A stretch of DNA of 64,000 bases, from the NCBI GenBank assembly GCA_016712505.1, contig JADJQY010000042.1, forward strand, positions 62,001 to 126,000. The letters run 5' to 3'. Source of the stretch: Candidatus Eiseniibacteriota bacterium. Lineage in GTDB: Bacteria; Eisenbacteria; RBG-16-71-46; CAIMUX01. The position numbers and the translations under genes are program-made. This document shows positions 18,210 through 27,477 of the stretch, in pieces; positions within the stretch are counted from its first letter, which is position 1, and each line of letters begins with the position of its first letter. The notes beneath the pieces were generated by a model, which worked only from the letters and a program-made list of their open reading frames with translations, was not told the origin of the DNA and searched no databases.

Positions 18210-18542
18210 TCACCCGTCGGCGTGGCTGGAACTGCGGATTTCGAAGAGCGTGTCCACCTTCGCGACGATCAAGACGTCGTGAATCTTCTTGTTCAACTCG
18301 AGCAGGGCGATCCGCCCACCGCCACCGCGCACCAGGACCGCCGCGCGCAACATGGCGCCTATTTCGGTCGAGTTCAGGTACTTGAGCCCGTGCAGGCGAA
18401 ACTCGAATCGCGTCTTCCCCCGCACCATCGCCTCGCGCAGATACGCCTCGAACCCCACCGTGCCGTCGGCGTTGTCCAGCAGATCACGCGTTATCTTGAT
18501 GGCGAGCGCGTCCGCGCCCACCTCATTTGCTTCGATCGGCAT
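18210..18542 (-). CDS. STAS-domain protein (anti-sigma factor antagonist-like)
   Basis: A 110-residue protein consisting of one STAS domain: strand FEFRLHGLKYL followed by the switch NSTEIGAMLRA, where Ser/Thr at NST corresponds to the phosphorylated residue of SpoIIAA-like antagonists, then RIALLELNKKIHDVL. The ATG at 18542 follows CTGAGGGGG; an in-frame codon at 18620 would overlap the upstream ATP-grasp gene. No partner kinase or sigma factor gene is adjacent. It sits between two ATP-grasp genes on the same strand (22 bases after this gene, 78 before), which suggests it could regulate or scaffold these enzymes; that is inference. Confidence 0.8.
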   Translation of the reverse strand: MPIEANEVGADALAIKITRDLLDNADGTVGFEAYLREAMVRGKTRFEFRLHGLKYLNSTEIGAMLRAAVLVRGGGGRIALLELNKKIHDVLIVAKVDTLFEIRSSSHADG

Positions 18543-18620
18543 GGTCCCCCTCAGTAACCGGGCCGACGCTTCAATGCAATCGTCCGCTGCGGTCCGCGGG
18601 CCGGAGTGGGTTTGCGGCAC

Positions 18621-19841
18621 TCACCCCAGCTCGACGCGGATCGTCGTGATCAGTTTCTTGAGTCCGTCCTGCACTACCTTCGTCTCGGGATGACGCAGAA
18701 TGACGTATCCCTCGCCCTCGTACGTGCCGGTGGGCGACTGGCCTGGTTTCGGGAGTTTCGCCTCCACGACCAGATCGCCCAGCTCTTGACGCACCTTGTC
18801 GAGTCCGTGCACCGCGATCACCTTGCCTTCGCCCTGACCGCGGAGATAGGCCGCACCTGCCGCGTACTTCCGCTCCGGCGCGGGGAACTCGTCATACACC
18901 ATGAGGTGCGCCCAGCCCCGATAAAGATCGAAGTCGTGCGCGTAGGAGATGAGGGTGGTGAATTGCGCCCCCGGAGGCCGGGCCGCGACTTCGGAGACCG
19001 CCACCGTCCCATCCTTCCTCCGGAACCATTCCATATGGGTGAGGCCGGTCTTCATCCCCAGCACCTCGAGCGATCGGTAGGCGACGCGCCGGATATCCTC
19101 GTACTCGGGAGCGTCGGCTTCCCGCGGGAGCAGCACCGCCCACTGGATCCATGGGTTCTCGAGCACTTCCAGCGGCCCAGGATAATAGTGATTGATCGAG
19201 CACCACACCGGGTGACCGTGGATCAGGACGCTGTCGAACGACTGCTCCTGTCCGACGATGAATTCCTCGAACAAGGCCGGCTTCTCGGCGGAGAACTTGC
19301 TCATCGCCAGGACGTCGTGGAGCTGCTCCGCTCCATTGATCCGGAAGGTGTTGCGCGAGCCGGCACCGGCCGGAGGCTTGACCACGATCGGATATCCCAC
19401 CGCCTGGACGAAGTCCCAGGCCTCCTGGGTGGTGGCCACCAGACGGTGACGCGCGCAGGGGAGCCCCGCGGCGGCCAGCACCGTCTTCATGCGCGACTTG
19501 TCGCGGAAGTTCTTCGCCGCCTCCACGCTCAGGCCGTCGACGCGGAGGTACTGCCGCACCTCCGCCAACGGCACCTGCAATTCTTCCAGCGTGCCGAGGA
19601 TCCGGGTCGCCGGGCCGATTCGCGTCCCCAGGTGCTGGACCGCGCTCACCAGCTTGCCCGCGTCGAGGGCGTCGTCCACCTGATAGTGGGCGGCCAACTT
19701 CGCGCGCAGCACCGGCGGCAGCTTGGAGTCCGGATCCTGGCTCACCAAGCCGAGGCGCACACCCGGCAGATCGGCGGTCGCCTGGACGAACCGCAGCGTG
19801 GTCTCGGCAAAGAACGGAGCTACGAAGACGACGGAGGTCAT
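18621..19841 (-). CDS. ATP-grasp ligase (paralog 2 of 3)
   Basis: About 406 residues. The core has RDKSRMKTVLAAAGL, the lysine strand YPIVVKPPAGAGSRNTF, the hinge ALFEEFIVGQEQSFD and the end motifs THMEWFRRKDG and EVAARPPGAQF. The ATG at 19841 lies five bases after AAAGG; the adjacent ATG at 19844 is also possible. The first 130 residues are less similar to the paralogs than the core, suggesting different acceptor or donor substrates. It follows the lipoprotein gene after about 25 bases and precedes the STAS gene. Confidence 0.88.
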   Translation of the reverse strand: MTSVVFVAPFFAETTLRFVQATADLPGVRLGLVSQDPDSKLPPVLRAKLAAHYQVDDALDAGKLVSAVQHLGTRIGPATRILGTLEELQVPLAEVRQYLRVDGLSVEAAKNFRDKSRMKTVLAAAGLPCARHRLVATTQEAWDFVQAVGYPIVVKPPAGAGSRNTFRINGAEQLHDVLAMSKFSAEKPALFEEFIVGQEQSFDSVLIHGHPVWCSINHYYPGPLEVLENPWIQWAVLLPREADAPEYEDIRRVAYRSLEVLGMKTGLTHMEWFRRKDGTVAVSEVAARPPGAQFTTLISYAHDFDLYRGWAHLMVYDEFPAPERKYAAGAAYLRGQGEGKVIAVHGLDKVRQELGDLVVEAKLPKPGQSPTGTYEGEGYVILRHPETKVVQDGLKKLITTIRVELG

Positions 19842-19866
19842 CATTGCCTTTCGGATCGAAGGACGA

Positions 19867-20316
19867 CTACTGCACCCATTCAAAGCTGGCCATCTGAACG
19901 TGGTCGAGACCATCCTTGGCCGCGACCGAACCTTTGACCGTCATCTTCTTTCCAGCGAATCGCGAATTCCAGAGCTCGGTGTCCTCTCCGACGTTGTCGA
20001 TCACGTAGAAATGACCATCCGCGGTCTCGAGCCCGACCGCGCAGGCCTCGGTCTTGTGGAAGTTGCAGTGCCCGCAACCCGTCGTGCCTGTGAGCACCAT
20101 CTCCGCGCCCATGGCGCCTGCGGCTCCCCCGGCCGCCTGCGTGACGGCGGTATGACCCGGATTCCCCGCCGGCGGTGCCGCCTGGTGCTGCGCCGGGGCG
20201 CTCTTCGCCGCGGCACTGTCGTGCTTCGTTTCCGCTCCGCCGCCGCAACCCGCCGCCATGACCATCGCCAGCAGACCCGCGCAGACAACTCCGATCGGGA
20301 GACGTGAGATTCCCAT
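19867..20316 (-). CDS. Hypothetical lipoprotein with CGHC motif
   Basis: A 149-residue protein. A strong ribosome site (GGAGGAGG) precedes the ATG at 20316. The signal peptide ends in the lipobox MAAGC (Cys24). An Ala/Pro-rich linker runs to about residue 75. The mature domain begins with VLTGTTGCGHCNFHKTEAC, a C-x2-C plus further Cys/His pattern that could bind a metal or be redox active, then a beta-rich end (GLETADGHFYVIDNV, KKMTVKGSVAA) resembling small OB-fold envelope proteins. I do not recognise a named family. It leads the minus-strand ATP-grasp unit, so it may be co-expressed with those enzymes though located in the envelope. Confidence 0.75.
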   Translation of the reverse strand: MGISRLPIGVVCAGLLAMVMAAGCGGGAETKHDSAAAKSAPAQHQAAPPAGNPGHTAVTQAAGGAAGAMGAEMVLTGTTGCGHCNFHKTEACAVGLETADGHFYVIDNVGEDTELWNSRFAGKKMTVKGSVAAKDGLDHVQMASFEWVQ

Positions 20317-20386
20317 GGCTTCCTCCTCCAGGTGCAACGCTTCCGGCCTGGGGGCACGCTCGGGGCGGGTGCTCCCCTCCCTTCCC

Positions 20387-20415
20387 TCAGAACAAGTGAC
20401 CGGTTGAGATCACAA
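20387..20415 (-). promoter_or_regulatory. Weak candidate promoter of the lipoprotein/ATP-grasp unit
   Basis: Minus-strand TTGTGA (20415-20410), 17 bases, TTCTGA (20392-20387). The -35 equals those at 40076 and 56324 but the -10 lacks the usual TA. The rest of 20317-20595 holds only the leader and ribosome site (AAGGAG) of the divergent ATP-grasp gene. Confidence 0.3.
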
Positions 20416-20595
20416 CTTCGTCCGGCCAGCCTAGCCATCCGGACCGGTCCGGGCAAGTGCCGCCTCCACTCCGGGGGCTGGCAAGCTGAGAAGCGGGGTG
20501 CGAGCCTGTCCCGATCGGGGTAGACTCCAGCGCGATCCGCCGATGGGGCCCCACCGTGTCGCGCACCACCTGGGAGCGCGCCTGAAGGAGAGAGC

Positions 20596-21819
20596 ATGAA
20601 CGTCATTTTCATCGAGCCGTTCTTCCCCAAGAACCAGCGGGAGTTCGTCCGCGCACTGCACACGGTCGGCGCCCGGGTGATCGGCATCGGCGAGTATCCC
20701 TACGATGCGTTCGATGACGACCTGAAGAAGTGGCTCTATCACTACGAGCAGGTTCCATCGGTGGTGAACGAGGACGCGGTGACCCGGACGGTGAAGTGGG
20801 TCCAGGAACGGGTTCAGGTCCACCGCCTGGAGGCCACGGTCGAAGCGCACATCATGGCCGCCGCCCGGATCCGCGAGGCTTGCCGCATTCCCGGCACCTC
20901 GGTGCAGACGGCCTTCCTCTGCCGCGACAAGCCGGCGATGAAGGAGGTCCTACGCGCGGCCAACATCCCGACCGCGGCGTCGATCGGGGCGGAGAACACC
21001 GAGGAGGCCTGGGCCTTCGCCCGGGACAACGGCTATCCCCTGATCGTCAAGCCGCGCGACGGCGCCGGGGCCGCCGGAACCTACCGCTGCGACAACGACC
21101 AGGACCTCGCCCGGGCCATCAGCGAGAGCGGCCTGGAACGGGGGCGATCGGTCGCGATCGAAGAGTTCATCGAGGGCCACGAGGGGTTCTACGACACCAT
21201 CACGATCAACGGAAGCGTGGTGCACGAGTTCGCCACCCATTACTACCCGAACGTGCTCGAGGCGATGCGGACCCGTTGGATCTCGCCCCAGTTCCTCACC
21301 ACCAACCGGATCGACACCGCCGATGGGTACAACGAGGTAAAGGAGATGGGCCGGCGGGTGATCGAGGCGCTCGGGATCGAGACCTCGGCCACGCATATGG
21401 AGTGGTTCTACGGGCCGAAGGGGCTCAAGTTCGCCGAGATCGGTTGCCGTCCCCCGGGCGTGCGGTGTTGGGATCTCTACGCCCACGGCAACGAGATGGA
21501 CATCTACGTCGAGTGGGCCATGGCGATCGTCCATGGCCGGTCGGCGCAGAAGGCATCCCGTCGGTACGCGGCCGGAATCGTCGCCCTGCGCGCGGATCGG
21601 GACGGCACCATCGATCACTACGAAGGGATGGAGGAGATCCAGACGAAGTTCGGCGATCTGATCATCGACCACCACTTCCCGCCGCCCGGGTCACCAGCCG
21701 GAACGGTCGAGGGAGGGTACATGGCCGGCGCCTGGATCCGGATGAAGCATCCCGACTACGACGAATTGCGCGGCATTCTCGACACCGTCGGGCGCACCGT
21801 GAAGGTACGCGCGCGATAG
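20596..21819 (+). CDS. ATP-grasp ligase (paralog 3 of 3)
   Basis: A 407-residue protein opening MNVIFIEPFFPKNQREFVRA, with RDKPAMKEVLRAANIP, the lysine strand YPLIVKPRDGAGAAGT, the hinge VAIEEFIEGHEGFYD, and the C-terminal THMEWFYGPKG and EIGCRPPGVRC metal-binding region. The ATG has AAGGAG seven bases upstream. It is divergent from the two minus-strand paralogs, with about 280 bases between. Substrates are unknown. It overlaps or abuts the start of the YkvA-like gene. Confidence 0.88.
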   Translation: MNVIFIEPFFPKNQREFVRALHTVGARVIGIGEYPYDAFDDDLKKWLYHYEQVPSVVNEDAVTRTVKWVQERVQVHRLEATVEAHIMAAARIREACRIPGTSVQTAFLCRDKPAMKEVLRAANIPTAASIGAENTEEAWAFARDNGYPLIVKPRDGAGAAGTYRCDNDQDLARAISESGLERGRSVAIEEFIEGHEGFYDTITINGSVVHEFATHYYPNVLEAMRTRWISPQFLTTNRIDTADGYNEVKEMGRRVIEALGIETSATHMEWFYGPKGLKFAEIGCRPPGVRCWDLYAHGNEMDIYVEWAMAIVHGRSAQKASRRYAAGIVALRADRDGTIDHYEGMEEIQTKFGDLIIDHHFPPPGSPAGTVEGGYMAGAWIRMKHPDYDELRGILDTVGRTVKVRAR

Positions 21820-22202
21820 CCCGCCGGCTCCGAACCCTCGCCGGCCGCTTCCGCAGCGAAGTCTGGGCGGTCGCGCTCGCCGCGCGCGACCCCCGCACGC
21901 CCCCAGTGGCCCGCATCCTCGCGCTGGTCGCAGTCGCCTACGCGCTCAGCCCGATCGACCTGATCCCCGACTTCATCCCGTTCCTCGGCCAACTCGACGA
22001 CCTCATCCTGGTCCCCGCCGCCCTGGCCCTCGCGCTCCGCCACATCCCACCGGCCGTGATGGCCGACGCCCGCGCCAAGGCGGGCATCCAGGTGGCCAAG
22101 GTCAAGCGCGGCGCCTGGATCGCCGCCGGGGTGATCGTGGGAGTGTGGGTGGGACTGGCGCTCGCGCTCTTCGCCCTGCTTCGACACTTGGCCCTGTTCT
22201 GA
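21816..22202 (+). CDS. YkvA/DUF1232-family membrane protein
   Basis: The product has the DUF1232 signature YALSPIDLIPDFIPFLGQLDD followed by a C-terminal membrane helix (IVGVWVGLALALFALL), which places it in the inner membrane; function of the family is not known. The start is uncertain. Family members normally carry the segment EVWAVALAARDPRTPP, which lies before the first standard start (GTG at 21906). No ATG, GTG or TTG occurs earlier in frame near the upstream stop, but an ATA at 21816 overlaps the TAG of the ATP-grasp gene. If only standard starts are allowed, the gene is 21906-22202 (98 residues). It is probably cotranscribed with the ATP-grasp gene. Confidence 0.7.
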   Translation: MARRLRTLAGRFRSEVWAVALAARDPRTPPVARILALVAVAYALSPIDLIPDFIPFLGQLDDLILVPAALALALRHIPPAVMADARAKAGIQVAKVKRGAWIAAGVIVGVWVGLALALFALLRHLALF

Positions 22203-22225
22203 CACTGAGCGGCCGGTTAGAGCTC

Positions 22226-23845
22226 TCACCTCCGCATGAGGCCCAGTCGCTCTCCACACTGCTCGAGAATCTGGCTAGCCACCTGCGTCGGATTGTACCC
22301 CGCGGGGAGGCGGACCAGGAACTTCTCGTACCGATCGCAGAACTGCCGAACGTCGCCGAAGGAATGGCTGCTCCAGCGAATGGCGAGAAGCACGACCCGA
22401 ACGTCCGCGCGCGCAATGTACGACTCGAAGTCGGTCACCGAGCTGTGCTCCCTCGAAGTCAACCAGTCCACCCGCAAGAGCCCGAACACGCGGACGAGTG
22501 CTTCACTCGCATCCTCACGTCGTTCGCCGCCGATCAGGGTGAGCGCCGTCCCTTCCAGGAGTTGCTTCACCGCTTGGACCTGTGGTGCGATCTCCCGGGG
22601 CAGATCCGGACGATCGCCTCGGGCCTCAGTCGAGGCAGGACGAGACGCGAGATAGCGATCCGTTTCCCGGAGAAAGAGTCGAAAGCGCGGGGAGATCTCG
22701 ATCCCCTCGGGCAACTGATCGATGATCGGAAGCAAGAGATCCCGCAGGCTGACGGCGCTGGGGGGAACCCCGAGTTCGATCATTCGGTCAACCGCCTGCG
22801 TGACCTTGGTCCAGTCGTGGCTGCACTCGGAGCCATCTCCGCGGAGAATCGCCTTCAGATGGTAGCGAACTCGATTCTCCGCCGCCTCGATTTCGCGACT
22901 TCTGTTCCGCTTGGAGGTCTCCTCGGCGCGGATCCTCTCGATGCGCTCGCGGAGCGATCGAGAAGCTGCAGGATCCGGTACATCGTCATACTTCATGTAC
23001 CGGGGTAGGTAGATGTGGCGCGTGAACGAGATCGCCCGCAGCCATTGATAGGTCCGGAACTGATCCTGGTCCCTGCGACTGGAGAGCAGGCCAATCGACG
23101 CGCGGAGCGACGCTTGCGCTTCGGTCACCAGGTTGAGCGTGTTCTCAAACACTGCGAAATCGGCCGCTTCCTGGAGGTTTCGTGCCATGAGCACAGCATC
23201 CGCGACGGTCTCGAATGCGAGGGCAAGATCATCGAGCAGGCCGAGGTCACCTGGGACCGGGAAGTCTGGGCTGCTCATCCAGAGGTAGCAACCCGGAAGG
23301 GCACGCGCCTCGTCGATCAAGCCACGATCGACCGGCTCGATGTCGACCCGATAGTCTGCCCCCCCCGCGATCCGGCTCTGCCGCTCAGCCGCCCACCGCG
23401 CGGCCCGGGCCTTTAAGCGGCAGTTCCTCTCGATATCGGCGAGATCGGTCTCCAACCACTCCTGCATGTCCTCGGGAGTAGGACGCCGGTCGATCTCGCC
23501 CCCAGGTGATTTTCCCGGAGGCTCCGATTCCAAACTACGAGAGGTGAAGCCCCCCTCGCCCTCACCCGGTGCGGTGGAAAGGGGAGTCCCTGCTCCAGGC
23601 GTGCTGTTCCCTTCCGAGGCCCGACTGGCGTTGCCTTCCGGAGCCGGAGTCGCATCGGGGCGGTCCTCGGCAACCGTATGGGGATCCCCCGGCTCGGCCT
23701 CCGGTGTTTCGGCCGCGTCCGGCTCCGTCGAAAGCGCAGTTTCGCATGCGATTTCGTGCACCAGATCGCGGACGACAACATCCCGGGACGCGAGAACGAA
23801 GACCCGCGCCAGCAATCGTTCGAAGAGATCGCCCAAGTGTCCCAT
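22226..23845 (-). CDS. Unrecognised 539-residue protein with a DUF2325-like C-terminus
   Basis: No signal peptide is seen. Residues about 1-35 are helical; about 36-125 are acidic, Pro/Gly/Thr/Glu-rich and probably disordered; about 130-330 are helical with many Arg/Glu (WLETDLADIERNCRLKARA); and the last 100 residues have alternating strands and helices: ALTLIGGERREDASEAL, DFESYIARADVRVVLLAIRW, SSHSFGDVRQFCDRYEKFLV. That order (IGG...; IARADVVV; SH-x3-V) resembles the DUF2325 nucleotide-binding-like fold by eye. It starts nine bases after the stop of the propeller-amidohydrolase, so it may be co-expressed. Function is unknown and homology needs confirming. Confidence 0.65.
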   Translation of the reverse strand: MGHLGDLFERLLARVFVLASRDVVVRDLVHEIACETALSTEPDAAETPEAEPGDPHTVAEDRPDATPAPEGNASRASEGNSTPGAGTPLSTAPGEGEGGFTSRSLESEPPGKSPGGEIDRRPTPEDMQEWLETDLADIERNCRLKARAARWAAERQSRIAGGADYRVDIEPVDRGLIDEARALPGCYLWMSSPDFPVPGDLGLLDDLALAFETVADAVLMARNLQEAADFAVFENTLNLVTEAQASLRASIGLLSSRRDQDQFRTYQWLRAISFTRHIYLPRYMKYDDVPDPAASRSLRERIERIRAEETSKRNRSREIEAAENRVRYHLKAILRGDGSECSHDWTKVTQAVDRMIELGVPPSAVSLRDLLLPIIDQLPEGIEISPRFRLFLRETDRYLASRPASTEARGDRPDLPREIAPQVQAVKQLLEGTALTLIGGERREDASEALVRVFGLLRVDWLTSREHSSVTDFESYIARADVRVVLLAIRWSSHSFGDVRQFCDRYEKFLVRLPAGYNPTQVASQILEQCGERLGLMRR

Positions 23846-23854
23846 GGGGGAAGT

Positions 23855-26800
23855 CTAGTCCTTTCTCACCCCCCCTAGGGTTTGAAACGCAAACCGGTGG
23901 CAGGGCCGGGTCTCCGGCCAGATCTGCCGCATGGTCTCCGCTTCGAAGAGCTCGCCGTTCTTGATCACGTAGCGGAGCGACTCGCTGTTGTGGATGTCGT
24001 CGAGCGGGTTGGCGTTCAGGACGATGAGATCGGCGAGCTTGCCCGGCTCGATCGAACCGAGGTCGCGATCGAGGCCGAGTTCCCAGGCGCCGGTGAGGGT
24101 GGCGCAACGCAGGGCGTCGTGGTTGGACATGCCCCCTTGAGTGAGGGCCCAGAGCTCCCAGTGGGGTCCGAGCCCCTGGAGCTGGCCGTGGGCGCCGAGG
24201 CTGACATGGCCGCCGGCTTCGACAATCTTTCGGCAGCCTTCCGCCACCTTCATGTGATGCCAGTCTCCGTCGATCGTCATGATGTTGCGCCGGATGCTGC
24301 GGGCGTCGATCTGTCCTCGGGGATGAAAGCGGAGCAGCTTCTCGTTCTTCCACACTTCCGAGTGCTGATAGAAGTAGTGCTCGCCCATCAGACCGCCGTA
24401 GGCAACGAGGAGGGTGGGCGTCTCGACCGTGCCGCTGGCGGCGAAGAGACGGACCACGTCGTCATAGATCGGGGCGACCGGGAGCGCGTGCTCGTTCGAG
24501 GTGTGGCCGTCGAGCACGTGCGTGCAATTGTACTCCAGGTTTCCGCCCCCCTCAGGCACGACCAGAACCGACTCCTCACGCGCCGCCTGGATGATCATCT
24601 GCCGCTGCTCGCGCCGCGGCTGCATGTACGATTTGACACTCCACCCGCCGAGCGCCTTCATCCGCTTGATGGTGTTGCGTGCGTCCTCCAGGTTGTCGAC
24701 CTTGACGTGACCGGATCCGGCCGCACCGTAGAGGATCAGTCCGGTGGAGAAGGTGCGCGGTCCCTTCATCACCCCGGCTTCGATCATCTCGGACTCGGTG
24801 AACACGGCATAGGTGCTGGCCGAGGGATCGTGGGTGGTGGTGACCCCGTAGGCCAGATTGCACCAGTTGGCCCACATCTGCTCCGGCAGGATGTCGAGCG
24901 TGCTGTAGTGCAGGTGGGCGTGGGTGTCGATCATGCCGGGCATGATGGTCGCGCCCTTCAGATCGAGCGTGCGGACTCCCGGGGGAACCGGCGTGGTCGC
25001 GGTGGGGCCCGCTGCCTCGATTCGGTTGCCGTTCAACAACACGACGCCGTCTTCGATCACCTCGCGGGCTCGCATGGTGATCAGCCGCGCATGGGTCAGG
25101 GCGATGCGACCACTGGGCCGAGCCCGCGGGAGGCGGAGGTCGACCACCAGGGTATCAGGGTGGAGCTTCAGCTCCGGCTTCTTCTCGGCATCCTTCTGGT
25201 CGCCCTCGACCTTGTTCGCGGCGGCGGTGGAATCAGCGCTACCGCTGGTGGAATCAGCCTCCGCCTTGGTGGTGTCCCCGGCCGCTTCCTTTCGGACCTT
25301 CTCGCGGGACTCCTCCCGCTCCGCCGCGGTACGGTCGCGCTGCCGATCCCAGAGGGTGAAGATCGAGTCGAGCGGAGCGCGATAGAAGTTTGGACCGTAG
25401 GCCCAGGTCACGATGCGCCCGCCGTCGGCCCAGTTCATCCACTCGCCCCCGGACTCGGTGAAACGCAATCCCGGCAGCGCGCCTTCCGGCCCGTTGACCT
25501 GGATCGGCTCGCGGCCGGCCTGCGGCATGGCCACCAGGAAGGCATTGTTCGCCTCGTTGTACGCGACCCAGCGGCCATCCGGTGAAGGGACGATCTCGTC
25601 CGCCTGCTTGAACCGCAGATGTTCCTGCAGGTCGGTCCCGTCGAGCTGCACGGAGTAGAGCGACGACTTCTCGCTGTCCGGCCCCGACTCTTCGGTGATG
25701 ATGTAAAAAAGCCGGTCACTGGTCGCGTTCCAGAAGACGCGGACCATGCGGCGGGCGGAGCCGCGGCTCGGAACCGAGAGGACGTAGTTCTGCGCCCCGC
25801 CGACGGCATCGATCCAGATCAGATCGAAGGTCGCTTCGTCGCTCAGGTCGTGGCCACGGAGGACCGCGCCATCCCCGCGCACGAAGGCGATCTTCCGGCC
25901 GTCGGGGGAGAAGATCGGGTTGGCGTACTGTGCCGGACGCGTGGTCAGGTCGACTGCGCTTCCCCCCCCCGCGGGCATCTTCCAGACCGACCCGGCGAGC
26001 GAATCGCTCCAGGTCACGTAGGTGAGCCACTTCCCGTCGGGCGAGAACGAAGGGGCGTAGGCCAGCCCCCCGCGGGACCCGAGCCGGCTCGGGGTTCCGT
26101 TCGGGAGCGGCATCCTCCAGAGAGACCCCACAGCGGAGAAGACCAGCGACTTCCCATCCGGCGCCTGGGTGGGCCACGAGATCATCCGGACCCGGAACTG
26201 ATCGCTCGCGATGTCGCGGGGGAAGCGCAGCGCCTCGGTGATCACCTGCTCGACTTCCGCCCGGAACGGGATCTCGGTCGGATTCCCGCTGGCCAGATCG
26301 ATCCGCCAGAGCTTTCCCTTCGCCCAGATGACGATCGCGCGGTCGTCCGGAGTGAAAGAGAAGAGCGGGTAGGTCCCGGTGAAGGCGAAGTTCTCCTGCA
26401 TGTCCTGGTCGAGCCCGTCCCAGATTGCCCGCTCGCGCCCGGTTTCCAGGTCGTGGAGGTAGAGGACCGTCTGCAGCCGATCGCGGCGGACGAAGGCCAG
26501 CTTTCGCCCGTCGAAGGAAAGGGTGGGACGCCCCGCCCCGCCGTATCCGTCGGTCACCGCCGCGAACTGCCCGTTCACCCGATCGAAGCGGTGGATCTGG
26601 AAGATCCCGCCGTAGGGATTGTTGTCGTAGCGGTAACGACTGGGACGATTGCTGAAGTAGACGAAGCGACCGTCGCGGGAGAAGACCGGCTCGTTCACCT
26701 CCGGCCGATCGTCCGCCCTCGTGATCTGCAGTCCCGAGCCCCCGCGCGTGTGCATCATCCACAGTTCGGTACGGCCGAGACTCGAGTAATCGGTCAGGCG

Positions 26801-27355
26801 CTTCCGTGCGATCACGTACTCGCCGTCGGGAGACCATGCCGGGCCGTTGACCACCTGATCGCGCTCCTCGGTCAGGGGGAGCGGCCGGCTGCCGTCCGCG
26901 TTCATGGTCCAGATGTTCTCGACGCCACCGCGGTCACTGGTGAACACGATGCGCGCACCGTCGCGCGACCACCGGGCCTGGTAGTCGTACGCCGGGCCGG
27001 AGGTGATGCGCTTCGCGACTCCCCCTTCGATCGGGAGGGTATAGAGGTCGCCCAGGATGTCGAACAGGATTTGCCGGCCCCCCGGGTGCACATCGAGGCT
27101 CGCCCAGGTGACCTCGGTCGCCTCGAACCGGAGGGTGTCGACCGGACCATGCGGCTCATCCACGAACCACTGGCTGGGAGCCGCCGGCTTCTGGGGCGCC
27201 GCCGGCTGGCCCACCGACTCCGGCTCCAGGTGATCGTCGAGGATCGCGCGCGTCTCCGCGGACGTTCCCAGGAGCAGGGCCATGAACATGGTCAGACCAA
27301 CCCCACGGACCCCGGTCCGCCGGACGTAGCCCCTCATCGTGTCCCACCCGGACAT
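23855..27355 (-). CDS. Secreted PD40-propeller amidohydrolase
   Basis: A 1166-residue protein. AGGAGG precedes the ATG at 27355 and the N-terminus has a signal-peptide-like segment (GVGLTMFMALLLGTSAETRA). Residues about 70-680 hold many TolB-like PD40 blades (WSRDGARIVFTSDRGG, PVFSRDGRFVYFS, FSPDGRKIAFVRG). An acidic/Ala/Lys-rich linker at about 700-760 precedes an amidohydrolase-superfamily domain with IMPGMIDTHAHLHY (metal HxH) and LGSIEPGKLADLIVLN at the C-terminus. Related proteins are annotated as secreted amidohydrolases or imidazolonepropionase-like; the substrate is unknown. The propeller may feed substrates as in S9 peptidases or tricorn. Confidence 0.92.
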   Translation of the reverse strand: MSGWDTMRGYVRRTGVRGVGLTMFMALLLGTSAETRAILDDHLEPESVGQPAAPQKPAAPSQWFVDEPHGPVDTLRFEATEVTWASLDVHPGGRQILFDILGDLYTLPIEGGVAKRITSGPAYDYQARWSRDGARIVFTSDRGGVENIWTMNADGSRPLPLTEERDQVVNGPAWSPDGEYVIARKRLTDYSSLGRTELWMMHTRGGSGLQITRADDRPEVNEPVFSRDGRFVYFSNRPSRYRYDNNPYGGIFQIHRFDRVNGQFAAVTDGYGGAGRPTLSFDGRKLAFVRRDRLQTVLYLHDLETGRERAIWDGLDQDMQENFAFTGTYPLFSFTPDDRAIVIWAKGKLWRIDLASGNPTEIPFRAEVEQVITEALRFPRDIASDQFRVRMISWPTQAPDGKSLVFSAVGSLWRMPLPNGTPSRLGSRGGLAYAPSFSPDGKWLTYVTWSDSLAGSVWKMPAGGGSAVDLTTRPAQYANPIFSPDGRKIAFVRGDGAVLRGHDLSDEATFDLIWIDAVGGAQNYVLSVPSRGSARRMVRVFWNATSDRLFYIITEESGPDSEKSSLYSVQLDGTDLQEHLRFKQADEIVPSPDGRWVAYNEANNAFLVAMPQAGREPIQVNGPEGALPGLRFTESGGEWMNWADGGRIVTWAYGPNFYRAPLDSIFTLWDRQRDRTAAEREESREKVRKEAAGDTTKAEADSTSGSADSTAAANKVEGDQKDAEKKPELKLHPDTLVVDLRLPRARPSGRIALTHARLITMRAREVIEDGVVLLNGNRIEAAGPTATTPVPPGVRTLDLKGATIMPGMIDTHAHLHYSTLDILPEQMWANWCNLAYGVTTTHDPSASTYAVFTESEMIEAGVMKGPRTFSTGLILYGAAGSGHVKVDNLEDARNTIKRMKALGGWSVKSYMQPRREQRQMIIQAAREESVLVVPEGGGNLEYNCTHVLDGHTSNEHALPVAPIYDDVVRLFAASGTVETPTLLVAYGGLMGEHYFYQHSEVWKNEKLLRFHPRGQIDARSIRRNIMTIDGDWHHMKVAEGCRKIVEAGGHVSLGAHGQLQGLGPHWELWALTQGGMSNHDALRCATLTGAWELGLDRDLGSIEPGKLADLIVLNANPLDDIHNSESLRYVIKNGELFEAETMRQIWPETRPCHRFAFQTLGGVRKD

Positions 27356-27477
27356 GTTTTCCTCCTGTCAAAGGTTGCGCGCGACCGAAGCGCCGGGATT
27401 CTACCGGAGGAGGGCGGCTGGCGGGAGGCTCAAGCAGCACCACTTTTCGGTCGAAGACACTCCGGAAAGGAGTGCTG

